NCBI GenBank assembly: GCA_001275005.1
Contig: JWZX01003059.1
Location: 1-22,465, forward strand
DNA: 22,465 bases
Direction: 5' to 3'
Source of the DNA: Chrysochromulina tobinii
Taxonomy: Eukaryota; Haptophyta; Prymnesiales; Chrysochromulinaceae
Shown here: in pieces, positions 7,487-15,683 of the stretch
Position numbering within the stretch: position 1 is the stretch's first letter
Layout: every line of letters starts with the position of its first letter
Translations under genes and position numbers: made by a program
Notes under the pieces: model-generated
Databases searched by the model: none
The model's input: the letters and a program-made list of their open reading frames with translations, nothing else
What the model was told of the DNA's origin: nothing

Positions 7487-9229
7487 ATGGGCACGTGCTG
7501 CACAAAGGTGCCTGCACACGAATCCCATAGTGCGGCCTCGCCCTCGCCCAACTCCGCTGCACTCGTGACCGAGGCAATCACCGTTCAGGAGAAGGTCAAA
7601 TCCCCATCATCCAGACTGGAACGCATGGACTCCATCCGCACCTCAATGCTGAAGGCACGCGCGGATCCGACGCGGCGCGTGATCGAGAGACGCGGCAGCA
7701 ATAGCGCCAGGGAACATAGCCTCCGCAGCCCCCAATCCGGCATCGTCAGCACTCCTGATTCTCCCGAGTCAGAACCCGAAGCCGCCGTGGCCGCACCCGA
7801 AGCTTCCGTGCAGCGATACGCAATCGGCGCGTGCGTGATTGTCAAACGGAGCGACGGCAACGAGTGTGTGGCGGCCGTTGAGCAGCTCGATCCGGCGTAC
7901 CAGCCACCCCTCTACGTGCTGAGGCTCGCGAACGGTGACATGAAGCGCGCGCGCGAGCAGGACCTTCGTGAAGACCCAGGCCCTGCCGCACCCGGCGGCG
8001 CGGCAGCGTCGGGCGCAAGCGTGGCAGCGTCGGGCGCAAGCGTGGCAGCGTCGGGCGCAGGCGCTCGCCGACTGTCGGTACACAAGCAGTACGATGACGA
8101 TTGGAACGACAAGGGCGATGAGGGCGAGAAAAAGGAAGAGGCGGCGGCGCATGAGGAGCCCGAGGCGGCCCCACCCCTCACGAACGCGCCCAAGGCATCG
8201 GGTGCCGCCGCGCCCGCACCCGACGCCACCGCACCAGCGCCAGACGCCGCCGCGCCCGCACCCGACGCCACTACGCTTGGGCCTGCTGCCGCCGCACCTG
8301 CGCCACGCGCTGCCGCTGTCGAGCCGCCCACCGAGCCGCCGTTGGACGCGCCGCCGTCGCCGCCGGACTCCGAGGACGAAGGCGACGCCCGGGCGACTCC
8401 GGCGGCAGCGCCTCCGCCGCCACTGGCGCCTCCATCACTGGCGCCTCCGCCGCCTCCGCCTCCGTCACTGGCACCTCCGTCATTGGCACCTCCGCCGCCG
8501 GCGCCTCCGTCACTGGCGCCTCCGCCGCCTCCGCCTCAGTCACTGGCGCCTCCGCCGTCACTGGCGCCTCCGCCGCCTCCGCCTCCGTCACTGGCACCTC
8601 CGCCGCCGGCGCCTCCGTCACTAGCGCCTCCGCCGCCGTCTGCGCCGTTGGCGCCGCCGCCACCGCCTGCGCCACTGCCACCCATGCCAGGCGGGCCTCC
8701 ACCACTGCCACTCGCGCCAGGCGGCGGGGGTACGAAGACATACAAGCAGCGCAAGGCGGAGGAAGCCGCCAGGGAGACAGCACGCAAGGAACTCGAATAC
8801 GCCGCGCCCGCCGACTTTGCGATGGCGGCCGGCCACGCACTCACGGATGCAGAGAAGTACGTACTCGAGCAAAAGGGCACTGAGGCCGCTGGCACGGGTA
8901 CGTACGAGGGATTCTTCCCCACTGACGGTTACTTTGCATGCCGCAAGTGCGGCGCGCCCATTTATAGCGCCAAGTCCAAGTTTGAGAGCGGATGCGGCTG
9001 GCCGGCCTTCGACAAGTGCTACGAGGGCGCCGTAGAGCACCGCGTCGAGACGGACGGCACCGAGCGCATCGAGATTGTGTGTGCTCACTGCAAGGGGCAC
9101 CTCGGGCACATCTTCATGGGCGAGGCGAAGACGGCGACGGGTGAGCGCCACTGCGCCAACTCGCGCGCGCTTCAATTCGTGAAAGCCAAGGTGGACAAGA
9201 AGGAGGTGAAGCTCGGACCCCTGGACTGA
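7487..9229 (+). CDS. MSRB: Peptide methionine-R-sulfoxide reductase B with acylated N-terminus, Tudor-like and proline-rich regions
   Basis: 580 residues, against roughly 130-180 for ordinary MsrB. The C-terminal 135 or so form a complete MsrB: zinc Cys pairs 485/488 (CRKC) and 532/535 (CAHC), SGCGWPAFDK at 501-510, GHLGHIF, and the catalytic Cys556 in RHCANS. The enzyme reduces the R form of methionine sulfoxide in proteins. The N-terminus MGTCCTK fits N-myristoylation at Gly2 with palmitoylatable Cys4 and Cys5, predicting membrane attachment. Residues about 111-163 resemble a small Tudor/SH3-like barrel (VIVKRSDGNECVAAVEQLD, YVLRLANGDMKRA). An Ala/Pro/Asp linker leads to a proline-rich region (about 309-410) of SLAPPPPPP blocks ending in PPMPGGPPPLP, like formin FH1 regions that bind profilin. 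A charged helix 419-438 leads into the catalytic domain. MsrB identity is secure; the anchoring and actin link are inference. Confidence 0.85.
   Translation: MGTCCTKVPAHESHSAASPSPNSAALVTEAITVQEKVKSPSSRLERMDSIRTSMLKARADPTRRVIERRGSNSAREHSLRSPQSGIVSTPDSPESEPEAAVAAPEASVQRYAIGACVIVKRSDGNECVAAVEQLDPAYQPPLYVLRLANGDMKRAREQDLREDPGPAAPGGAAASGASVAASGASVAASGAGARRLSVHKQYDDDWNDKGDEGEKKEEAAAHEEPEAAPPLTNAPKASGAAAPAPDATAPAPDAAAPAPDATTLGPAAAAPAPRAAAVEPPTEPPLDAPPSPPDSEDEGDARATPAAAPPPPLAPPSLAPPPPPPPSLAPPSLAPPPPAPPSLAPPPPPPQSLAPPPSLAPPPPPPPSLAPPPPAPPSLAPPPPSAPLAPPPPPAPLPPMPGGPPPLPLAPGGGGTKTYKQRKAEEAARETARKELEYAAPADFAMAAGHALTDAEKYVLEQKGTEAAGTGTYEGFFPTDGYFACRKCGAPIYSAKSKFESGCGWPAFDKCYEGAVEHRVETDGTERIEIVCAHCKGHLGHIFMGEAKTATGERHCANSRALQFVKAKVDKKEVKLGPLD
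8003..8061 (+). repeat. In-frame 21-bp tandem repeat in MsrB
   Basis: Almost three copies of a 21-base unit starting GCAGCGTCGGGCGCAAGCGT, coding the heptad AASGASV. The period is divisible by three, so the reading frame is kept. Confidence 0.85.
8411..8670 (+). repeat. Coding minisatellite for the SLAPPPPPP region of MsrB
   Basis: An irregular array of units built from CCTCCGTCACTGGC(A/G) and CCTCCGCCG blocks, coding repeated SLAPP with 1-6 extra prolines. The blocks vary in steps of three bases, which is the signature of replication slippage filtered for frame. Confidence 0.85.
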
Positions 9230-9798
9230 GCGAGCGGCGGCGAGCAGCCGATGTCAATGTGCCAGCTCTGAGGACGGCGCGTCTAACTGCGCGTGCTAAG
9301 CGGAGAGAGAACAATGTGTGGCAGCAGCCCTCTGGGAAAACGGTTCCAATATGGGCAATCGGCCATGCCATAGGGCCCGCACAGTGCAAAACGGAATCCA
9401 AAGAGGGTCGCTGACTCACACGTGTCCATTTCGAGGCGAGCCGAGCTCGGAGCTGCCTCACTGTCGAAGAGGCTTGCAAGCTAGCACCGAGCTTTTGCCC
9501 GTCGCACGAGCGAGGCGTGCCGTTTGCCCCGCGGAATATGATCTGTAGTAAAAATAGAGTTTAGCTTAAACGTGCTTATACCAAAATAGTATTATACCTT
9601 ATTTATTCGAGCAGTGTCAGATGATCCAAACACAACTTGCACCGATAACTTCCTGGGCTCGCGCTTCGGCTTCGCCTACGAATGAATTATGTTTATGATC
9701 TCAATATCTGTTGTGAGTTCCCGTGGGGACCGAATTCCCGCACAGGGGGAGACGCAACCCAACTACGGTACCGGTGTGCCCGTGTGCGCCCGTGTGCA

Positions 9799-9834
9799 TC
9801 ACTCACTCACTCACTCACTCACTCACTCACTCAC
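9799..9834. repeat. (TCAC)9 microsatellite
   Basis: Nine perfect tandem copies of TCAC, abutting the 33-bp dispersed repeat at 9835. Confidence 0.95.
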
Positions 9835-9914
9835 CGTGTGTGTCCCGGCTCCCCCCGGTGTCTTTTTACCAGTACTGTACCGGTGGTACCGGTAACTCCC
9901 CCGGTGTCTTTTTA
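9835..9914 (+). repeat. Dispersed 33-bp repeat, copy 2, plus partial copy 3
   Basis: The segment 9835-9867 is identical to the minus strand of 7315-7283. A shorter copy (CTCCCCCGGTGTCTTTTTA, with one C fewer) follows at 9896-9914. The segments between hold repeated GTACCGGT blocks. Confidence 0.85.
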
Positions 9915-10018
9915 CCGGTACCCGTAACTGCGCCACGAAACGACAAAACAAACGTTCGTCACACCGTTCGTGTGCAGGGCGGCTCGAGCTCGTGGGGTCG
10001 CGGTCGCCACGTTGGCGC

Positions 10019-13000
10019 ATGCGACGCGTCCAAGTCAGGAATGATGATCACGGCATCATTGAGGAGCGTCTCCGCGCTGCAAAGCGGAGTCCTCGTGACG
10101 AGTTGCTGCCAGCCGCTCGTGCGGAAAGCGCAGGCGCCGGGATGAGACACCTGAGAGGATCGCCGCCCAAAGCTCTCCCGCCAAACCTGCGGCCAAACTC
10201 AGCAGTAACGTGGGCGCCGGAACGTGCCCAAATGACTCCTCCCACGTTTCATCGGATCCTTCTGTCTCCCCCAATGAGTGGCCATCACGATCTATCCCAA
10301 CGTGTCTCGTTGGAGACTGAAAACCCCATCTCTCTCTCGAATGCAACCGCCACAGAATTGATGGCAATGGCACATCAGCAGCCACGGGCTTTGAGGATCA
10401 CAGATCGAGGCCGCCCAGAAACAGCACCAGGCACAACACTAGCACGGCCACATGTTCATCATCGTCCTTCAATGCTGATGCCAACATCTCCTCCAGGCCT
10501 GATGCTTCCAAAGAGCCCGCCGCTGCCAATGAATCCAAAGAGCCCGCCGCTGCCCATTTATATTCCTCCACGAACCGCACCTGGTCGATACGTTTCATCG
10601 TATCCTCGGGCACGGCTGCCAAGATCTAAGGGGGGAGCACCGCGCGAGAGTGAGCAGAAACAGCAGGTCGAGCCGCAGCAGCAACAACAGCTTGCATCTC
10701 AAGAAGCGGGTGCTTCCGCGTCTGCACCAGCTTCCTCCGACGAAACGCCGCAAATCGAGCCACCCCTGCCACCACCCATGCCCAGTCCTGCCAAGAAGCT
10801 GTCCGCGTGGCGTAAGGTCTCAGCGTCAGCCAAGGAGCCCGACTCGAAGATGCAAGCATTTATTGCTGCCTCACAGGAAGAGCGGTTAGCCGATGCTCAG
10901 TCAGCATACACCCAGGCAATGGTGCTAGCTCAAAGTACTTGGGCCAAAGGTGATCTGCAAGAGTGCGAGCTACAGTTGCGCGTCGCTGCACAGCACATGC
11001 CGCAGTCCGACGCAGTCCACCGCTTTCGCGCCAAGGTTCATGCGAAGTTGGGGCAGCTCGACGATGCTCTCGAAGCGGCTAGCAAAGCTGTCTTGCACGA
11101 TCCGTCGAACCCACAAAACCATCACACATTCGCAGTGGCTTGTCAGCGTAACCAAAAGCTGGTCGAGGCGGGCCCAGCCTTCCTGACGAGCATGAGCCGT
11201 GGGCTTCCAGGCACGTCGGATGACGTGGGCTTCCGAGGCTATCTCGACACTATCATGCGCCAGAGGCGGTATTTTGAGGAGCAGCGCCCTCCGCACAGGA
11301 AGCGGGCGGGCGCGCAATCCCTGGCCCTTGCGCGGGATCCGGCTCGCTCGAGCATCTTTGACCCTGACAAGATCTTCGATGACGGTGTGAAGATTGGCGA
11401 TGGGCCAAAGCCGGAGGCGCCCATGCTCTCCTTCGTGAAGGCTGACGAGAGTAGCGTGAGTGTCTGCTGGCAGCCGGCGAGTACGACGTACCCTTGGGAC
11501 GGGAAAGAGGAAGAGAGAGAAGGCCTCGCCGTCATGGCATATGAGATGCAGGCGGCAAGCCATCACGTCGCGTGGAAGGGCACCGAATTCTTCGACGGCT
11601 TCTTGGATTTTGAGACGGTGTACAAAGGGGAGCCGTACATTCTCGAGACCACTGTCAATGGCCTGTTTGAGGATAATAGAGTCCGGTTGCGAATCCGCGC
11701 ATGCGGTGAGTATGGACCGGGCGAGTGGAACGAGCTCGAGATGAGGACTCTGCCGATACCGGCTAAGCAAGCCGCACCGTTGCCGCTGCCGCGGCTGTGG
11801 CTCCAGTTGGATGTCGCCGACCTCGTGCCGCTGCACGTTTTCGAGGCTGCTTGTCAGCCGAAGCACTTTTTCACTGAGCTCGCAAGGGTATTCACTCCGA
11901 ACGTGCGCAAGATCAGGCGTGTCTTCTTTGGCTGGGGGCGTGCAACAGCCGTCGGAAACAAGAGCAGCAAGGCGGGCGAGCTCTCGCAGGTGCAATTTTT
12001 ACGCATGTGCAAGGAGGTCGGGCTCTGCAAGGACAACAGCGTTTACGGTCAGCGGGCAGCAAGGCGGAGCGGCGCAAAGCTGCTGCAGCTCGTCGACATC
12101 GATCGCATCTTTCAACGTGCGAATATTGACGCTAGTGAGAACGATGGAGCAAAAGGGTGGAAGGACCACGGCCTCGGCCTCAGCAGGGCGAAGATTGCCG
12201 AGATGGCGATCACAGTTCTCGACGAGTTGACCGCGTCGGGATGGTTGGTAGAGAGCGACCCAGGTGAGGCGGCTCTGCGCGAGAAACTGGAGCCGCTCTT
12301 CAAAAAAGCTGATCTTGACGGGTCAGGCGCGGTCTCGACGAGCGAGGTGGAGCAGATGGCAGTAAAACTCAAGATAGACATCAAGCCAGCAGAACTCAAG
12401 AAGCTCATAGCCGAAGCAGATGCCGACGGCTCGGGCGAGCTCGATTTTGAGGAAATCGTCAACGTGCTGATGGCAAAATCGAGGGAAGAAAAGAAGGCAA
12501 AAAGTAAGCCGAAGGAAGAGGTCATCGGCGTGATGCCGAAAAAGGGGATCACGCTGGCCGACATCTTCAAAGTGGAAGAAGAAGAGGAGGGCGATGGCGG
12601 CGCCGCATCAATGGTGCTGCACGAATTCATACACGCTCTCATCCGTCTCGCATGGGAGAGCTACCCGATCGCTGGAGCGGGCATTGGCACACGGCTGAGC
12701 GCGCTGCTAGATCGTGCCCTTTTTCCGAACTCCGTGCACATCCTCGAGCCTGACGACCCGATGGAATCGGAGCTTAGCTCGAAGCGTGTGCAGGCCATAA
12801 CAAGCTACTACTCGGACCAGCTCCTCGACATCTTCAAAGTGTTTGCCGCGTCCGATATGTCGCTGGCGGCACAGGCTGCATCCGATTCCATGTCCTTTTC
12901 CGAGCTTCTCTTCATGTTTAAGACGTCGGAGCTCATTGACGGCCATCTCACTGTTGCGCGGCTGACCGAGATCTTTGCACAGGTCAACGCGCAAGCCGAC

Positions 13001-13225
13001 GACGAGGGCGAGAAGGATGACGATGGCGACGAGCTCAACTTTAGTGAATTCAAGATGATGGTCTGTCGGGCTGCGAATGCCAAGATTCCGCCTGAGGTAC
13101 GGGGTGATCCGCCCGAGCCGTTCGAGTTCGTCTGGCAATCATTCTTGCAGATCATGTTCTTGCCGAAGATGAAGAAGGTGATCAAGGACATGCGCAAAGG
13201 ACTGATGAAGAAGACGCTTAAGTAG
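10019..13225 (+). CDS. Large TPR / fibronectin III / EF-hand calcium-binding protein
   Basis: 1068 residues in one exon from the ATG at 10019 (the frame is open a little further from a GTG). Residues 1-270 are low-complexity, Pro- and Gln-rich, with two KSPPLP blocks. About 291-398 hold TPR-like helical pairs (AQSTWAKGDLQECELQLRVA; AKLGQLDDALEAASKAVLHD; YFEE follows). About 463-577 form an FN3 domain (PEAPMLSFVKADESSVSVCW to RLRIRACGEYGPGEW). A divergent EF region comes next, then two textbook EF-hand loops, 765-776 (DLDGSGAVSTSE) and 801-812 (DADGSGELDFEE), which should bind calcium. A second, divergent helical/EF module follows (LHEFIHALIRLAWESYP; a loop near 13014-13060 with an acidic insertion). 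The end is basic. There is no signal peptide or membrane segment. Similar modular Ca2+ proteins occur in flagellate protists; a ciliary or cytoskeletal role is a guess. Confidence 0.75.
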   Translation: MRRVQVRNDDHGIIEERLRAAKRSPRDELLPAARAESAGAGMRHLRGSPPKALPPNLRPNSAVTWAPERAQMTPPTFHRILLSPPMSGHHDLSQRVSLETENPISLSNATATELMAMAHQQPRALRITDRGRPETAPGTTLARPHVHHRPSMLMPTSPPGLMLPKSPPLPMNPKSPPLPIYIPPRTAPGRYVSSYPRARLPRSKGGAPRESEQKQQVEPQQQQQLASQEAGASASAPASSDETPQIEPPLPPPMPSPAKKLSAWRKVSASAKEPDSKMQAFIAASQEERLADAQSAYTQAMVLAQSTWAKGDLQECELQLRVAAQHMPQSDAVHRFRAKVHAKLGQLDDALEAASKAVLHDPSNPQNHHTFAVACQRNQKLVEAGPAFLTSMSRGLPGTSDDVGFRGYLDTIMRQRRYFEEQRPPHRKRAGAQSLALARDPARSSIFDPDKIFDDGVKIGDGPKPEAPMLSFVKADESSVSVCWQPASTTYPWDGKEEEREGLAVMAYEMQAASHHVAWKGTEFFDGFLDFETVYKGEPYILETTVNGLFEDNRVRLRIRACGEYGPGEWNELEMRTLPIPAKQAAPLPLPRLWLQLDVADLVPLHVFEAACQPKHFFTELARVFTPNVRKIRRVFFGWGRATAVGNKSSKAGELSQVQFLRMCKEVGLCKDNSVYGQRAARRSGAKLLQLVDIDRIFQRANIDASENDGAKGWKDHGLGLSRAKIAEMAITVLDELTASGWLVESDPGEAALREKLEPLFKKADLDGSGAVSTSEVEQMAVKLKIDIKPAELKKLIAEADADGSGELDFEEIVNVLMAKSREEKKAKSKPKEEVIGVMPKKGITLADIFKVEEEEEGDGGAASMVLHEFIHALIRLAWESYPIAGAGIGTRLSALLDRALFPNSVHILEPDDPMESELSSKRVQAITSYYSDQLLDIFKVFAASDMSLAAQAASDSMSFSELLFMFKTSELIDGHLTVARLTEIFAQVNAQADDEGEKDDDGDELNFSEFKMMVCRAANAKIPPEVRGDPPEPFEFVWQSFLQIMFLPKMKKVIKDMRKGLMKKTLK

Positions 13226-13969
13226 TACGCGTCAAGCTTCGCAGCTTAGATCGGCGTCTCTGTGTGTAGGCGGATGGAGAGGCGGCATCATCTACAAGAA
13301 ACCAACCAATACACTCGTCACCATAGACATCGCAACGTTCCGGGACACTCACACGAGGTGGGGTTTTGCGTTGCGGGTCGCAGTGCGGGAGGGCGGTTTC
13401 CCGTCTGTGTTCGTCCGATTATCCCACGGTAGAACGGTTTGTCCCCGTTACCGTAGCCCGGCACATTCTCCGTAAATGCTAATGGTAATCAGTGTAGCGG
13501 TGTGGCGGCTGTGGTGCACCGTGCGCGGTGTCATGACGCGACGTGCCAACGGAGCGGAATAGGGCGCCCTAGTCAGTATGCGGCCCACCCGCGTGTTCGT
13601 ATCTAACCCTAGTATACCTTACCGTACCGTACGCGGGGTACGTACCCGGGCGGCGCGCGGTGGCGCGGATGCGCGGTCGGACTTACACGCTTAGTGTATT
13701 GTGCTGTATCGCCCACAAGCGCTAATCAGTAATCTCGCGCAGCGGGCCGGTGCGCCGGCAGCCCGGCACCCCGGGGCATCGACACCCGGCACCGCCGGAA
13801 CCACACCACCGACCACGGGATCCGCATCCGGGCGATGCGGCGATCGCGGGCCCTCGATGGCTCGAAAATGCTTTGAGTGGGCTATACCTGGAGAGTTGCC
13901 AGTAGGACCACTGCAAACACGGATGCGCGCACGCATGTGCGTGTTTGGTCGGCCCTTCCTGGTCGCGGC
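13226..13969. other. Gene-free stretch between convergent genes
   Basis: It holds the 3' ends of the EF-hand gene (+) and the oxygenase gene (-). I see no supported gene. At 13610-13650 there is a run of TACCGTACCGTACG-type sequence ending in the perfect 12-base palindrome GGGTACGTACCC (13636-13647). Confidence 0.5.
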
Positions 13970-15406
13970 TCAAGAGTCCGGCGCCACGACGAAACCCACT
14001 TGCACGAATCGACCAGTGCAGTCGGCAAAGGCGGGCGTGACCTCGACGTACTCGGCGCGCTCGAACGCCTCGCGCAGGGCTTCGCGCTCGCGCTCGGTCG
14101 CAACCCACTCTTGCACGACCAGGGCGAGCCTCTCCGCCCCCCAACCGTCGCACACGTCCGGGCTCGCACCGGCCAGATACTCTTCACTCACATTGAACTC
14201 ACGCAGCACGTCGACGGCTCGAAACCCTCGTCCTAGGCGCTCTTGCACGAAGGCGAGGCAGTAGCTCCGCGCCTCCAGCTGCTCAGCAGTCATGAGTACT
14301 TCTTCCTTGAACGGCCCACGCTCCTTCTTGTCTCGCCCCCCCCCGTGTGCTGCGGAGCGCTCGCTGTCTACGGGGTATGCGTCGTGTTGGGCGGATGCGT
14401 CGTGTTGGGCGGATGCGTCGTGTTGGGCGGATGCGTCGTGTTGGGCGGATGCATCGTGTTGGGCGGAGCGCTCGCTGTCGGGGCCAGCTGCCGATGCTGC
14501 TGCCGCGGCGGCCATCTGCCCGATGCACAGCCCACCGTCACCGGCGTCGTCGTGAGCGGATCCACTCCTTGGGATGCCACGTATACGCAGCTCGAAGACG
14601 CACGAGACGCGGGCGCCGGCAGAAGCGTGACGAACCCGATGCAACGCAGCCTCGTACCGCCCCGCCGAACTCAGCTGCAGCGCCTCTCCGCAGAAGACAA
14701 TGCAGTCCGCAGCTGGTTCGCAGAGCGCCTCCACGTCCACCCAACAGCCCGTGCGCCGATCGCGCACCTCCAAGCCCGGCGTGCTCGATGCCAGCTTGAG
14801 GGTCAGTAAGCCAGGATCTGTGTGCGCGCGCATGTTGACTGTGGAAGCCTCCATATTAGGGTAGAGGAAGGTGTCGAAGACGGACAGATCTCCGCTCTCG
14901 GCCGCTTGCGCAGCGCGGGCTCGCTCCAGGCTAACCCCACCCTTGAGCTGCTGCAATAGTCGCGTGGACAGATCGTACAAGACTGCAATGCCGTCCTCGA
15001 CGGACGCACGCAGTGAGCCTGGCGGCCACGGCACCAAATTCATTGCAGTCGGGTCAGTAACCAGGTGTAGCTGGTGCCGCTGCAATCGGCCGCCAACGTC
15101 AACGACCGTGCTCAGGCCGATACCCGCGAGCGGAAGCTGCCGGAACTGAGCGTCAGAACGCCTTGTCTGCGTCGCCTCTGCGTCGATGTGACGCCGTGCA
15201 ACATGCATTGATCGCTGCCAACGGCGGCGATGATGCATACGCAAGAGCACGCGGGATCCCTCAGCCTCAACTCGTAGCAGTCTCGAAACGTCCTCAGTCT
15301 TCAGCCCTCGGATGATGCAGTATCCGTGCGCGGAGAGCAGCGCTTCGAAGGTATTATTGCTCGTCGAGCAGTCAGCCAGACTGATGCGTGGGACCTTGTC
15401 GGCCAT
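13970..15406 (-). CDS. 2OG-Fe(II) oxygenase of the isopenicillin N synthase-like (DOXC) type with C-terminal extension
   Basis: 478 residues, single exon, from the ATG at 15406 (upstream in frame only a GTG at 15433). The N-terminus (VPRISLADC, LLSAHGYCIIRGL) looks like the DIOX_N region of plant-type 2-oxoglutarate dioxygenases. The core carries His195 and Asp197 (MRAHTDPGLLTL), then LEVRDRRTGCWVDVE, GEALQLSSAGRYEAALHRV with His256, and Arg266 (ARVSCVFELR). This is the full iron and 2OG ligand set, so activity is expected. The substrate cannot be told. After the core come five copies of SAQHDA (about 314-343), a charged linker, and a helical C-terminal domain (VQERLGRGFRAVDVLREF, LALVVQEWVATERERE) that I do not recognise. 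The block HHRRRWQRSMHVARRHIDAE (about 60-80) is unusually basic. Confidence 0.72.
   Translation of the reverse strand: MADKVPRISLADCSTSNNTFEALLSAHGYCIIRGLKTEDVSRLLRVEAEGSRVLLRMHHRRRWQRSMHVARRHIDAEATQTRRSDAQFRQLPLAGIGLSTVVDVGGRLQRHQLHLVTDPTAMNLVPWPPGSLRASVEDGIAVLYDLSTRLLQQLKGGVSLERARAAQAAESGDLSVFDTFLYPNMEASTVNMRAHTDPGLLTLKLASSTPGLEVRDRRTGCWVDVEALCEPAADCIVFCGEALQLSSAGRYEAALHRVRHASAGARVSCVFELRIRGIPRSGSAHDDAGDGGLCIGQMAAAAAASAAGPDSERSAQHDASAQHDASAQHDASAQHDASAQHDAYPVDSERSAAHGGGRDKKERGPFKEEVLMTAEQLEARSYCLAFVQERLGRGFRAVDVLREFNVSEEYLAGASPDVCDGWGAERLALVVQEWVATEREREALREAFERAEYVEVTPAFADCTGRFVQVGFVVAPDS
14379..14468 (-). repeat. In-frame 18-bp tandem repeat x5
   Basis: Five units of 18 bases starting at 14379, 14397, 14415, 14433 and 14451 (plus strand GCGTCGTGTTGGGCGGAT). 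They code SAQHDA on the minus strand. They differ only by one G/A in the last unit and a change at its end. Confidence 0.95.
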
Positions 15407-15683
15407 CCTCCGTGCCTGTGTGAACGTTAACACGACAGACGCGACAAACGTACTGTACCGGGTACTTCGTGTGTGGTGTGATTGGGTATGTTTGGTAGAT
15501 TAGGAAGCTTAGGGTTTGGCCATGTCCGACCTGTTATATTTTCCTCCTAGGAAGAAAGGGGAGTGACCATCTGATGTTTTGTTTTGTGTACACGTTGCAC
15601 GTTCGGTGGCTGATGCAGAAACGGCGCCTCCTCAGATGATTCAGCTCAGGAGTTCTCGACATACGGACATCGTGACAGAGTCT

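Larger units (their letters stand above)
9230..10018. other. Gene-free stretch with AT-rich island, microsatellite and dispersed repeats
   Basis: It lies between MsrB and the EF-hand gene, both on the plus strand. At about 9540-9615 the base composition switches to strongly AT-rich, including the small hairpin GTTTA-GCT-TAAAC. A (TCAC)9 run fills 9799-9834 and runs straight into dispersed repeat copy 2. From 9868 to 9925 there are GGTACCGGTA-type palindromic blocks. No RNA gene or protein-like ORF was recognised. Confidence 0.55.

Noticed and set aside
8271-8840. Minus-strand ORF opposite the MsrB proline-rich region
   Set aside because: It is the complement of a Pro/Ala-coding minisatellite, giving Ala/Glu/Val repeats; a typical shadow.
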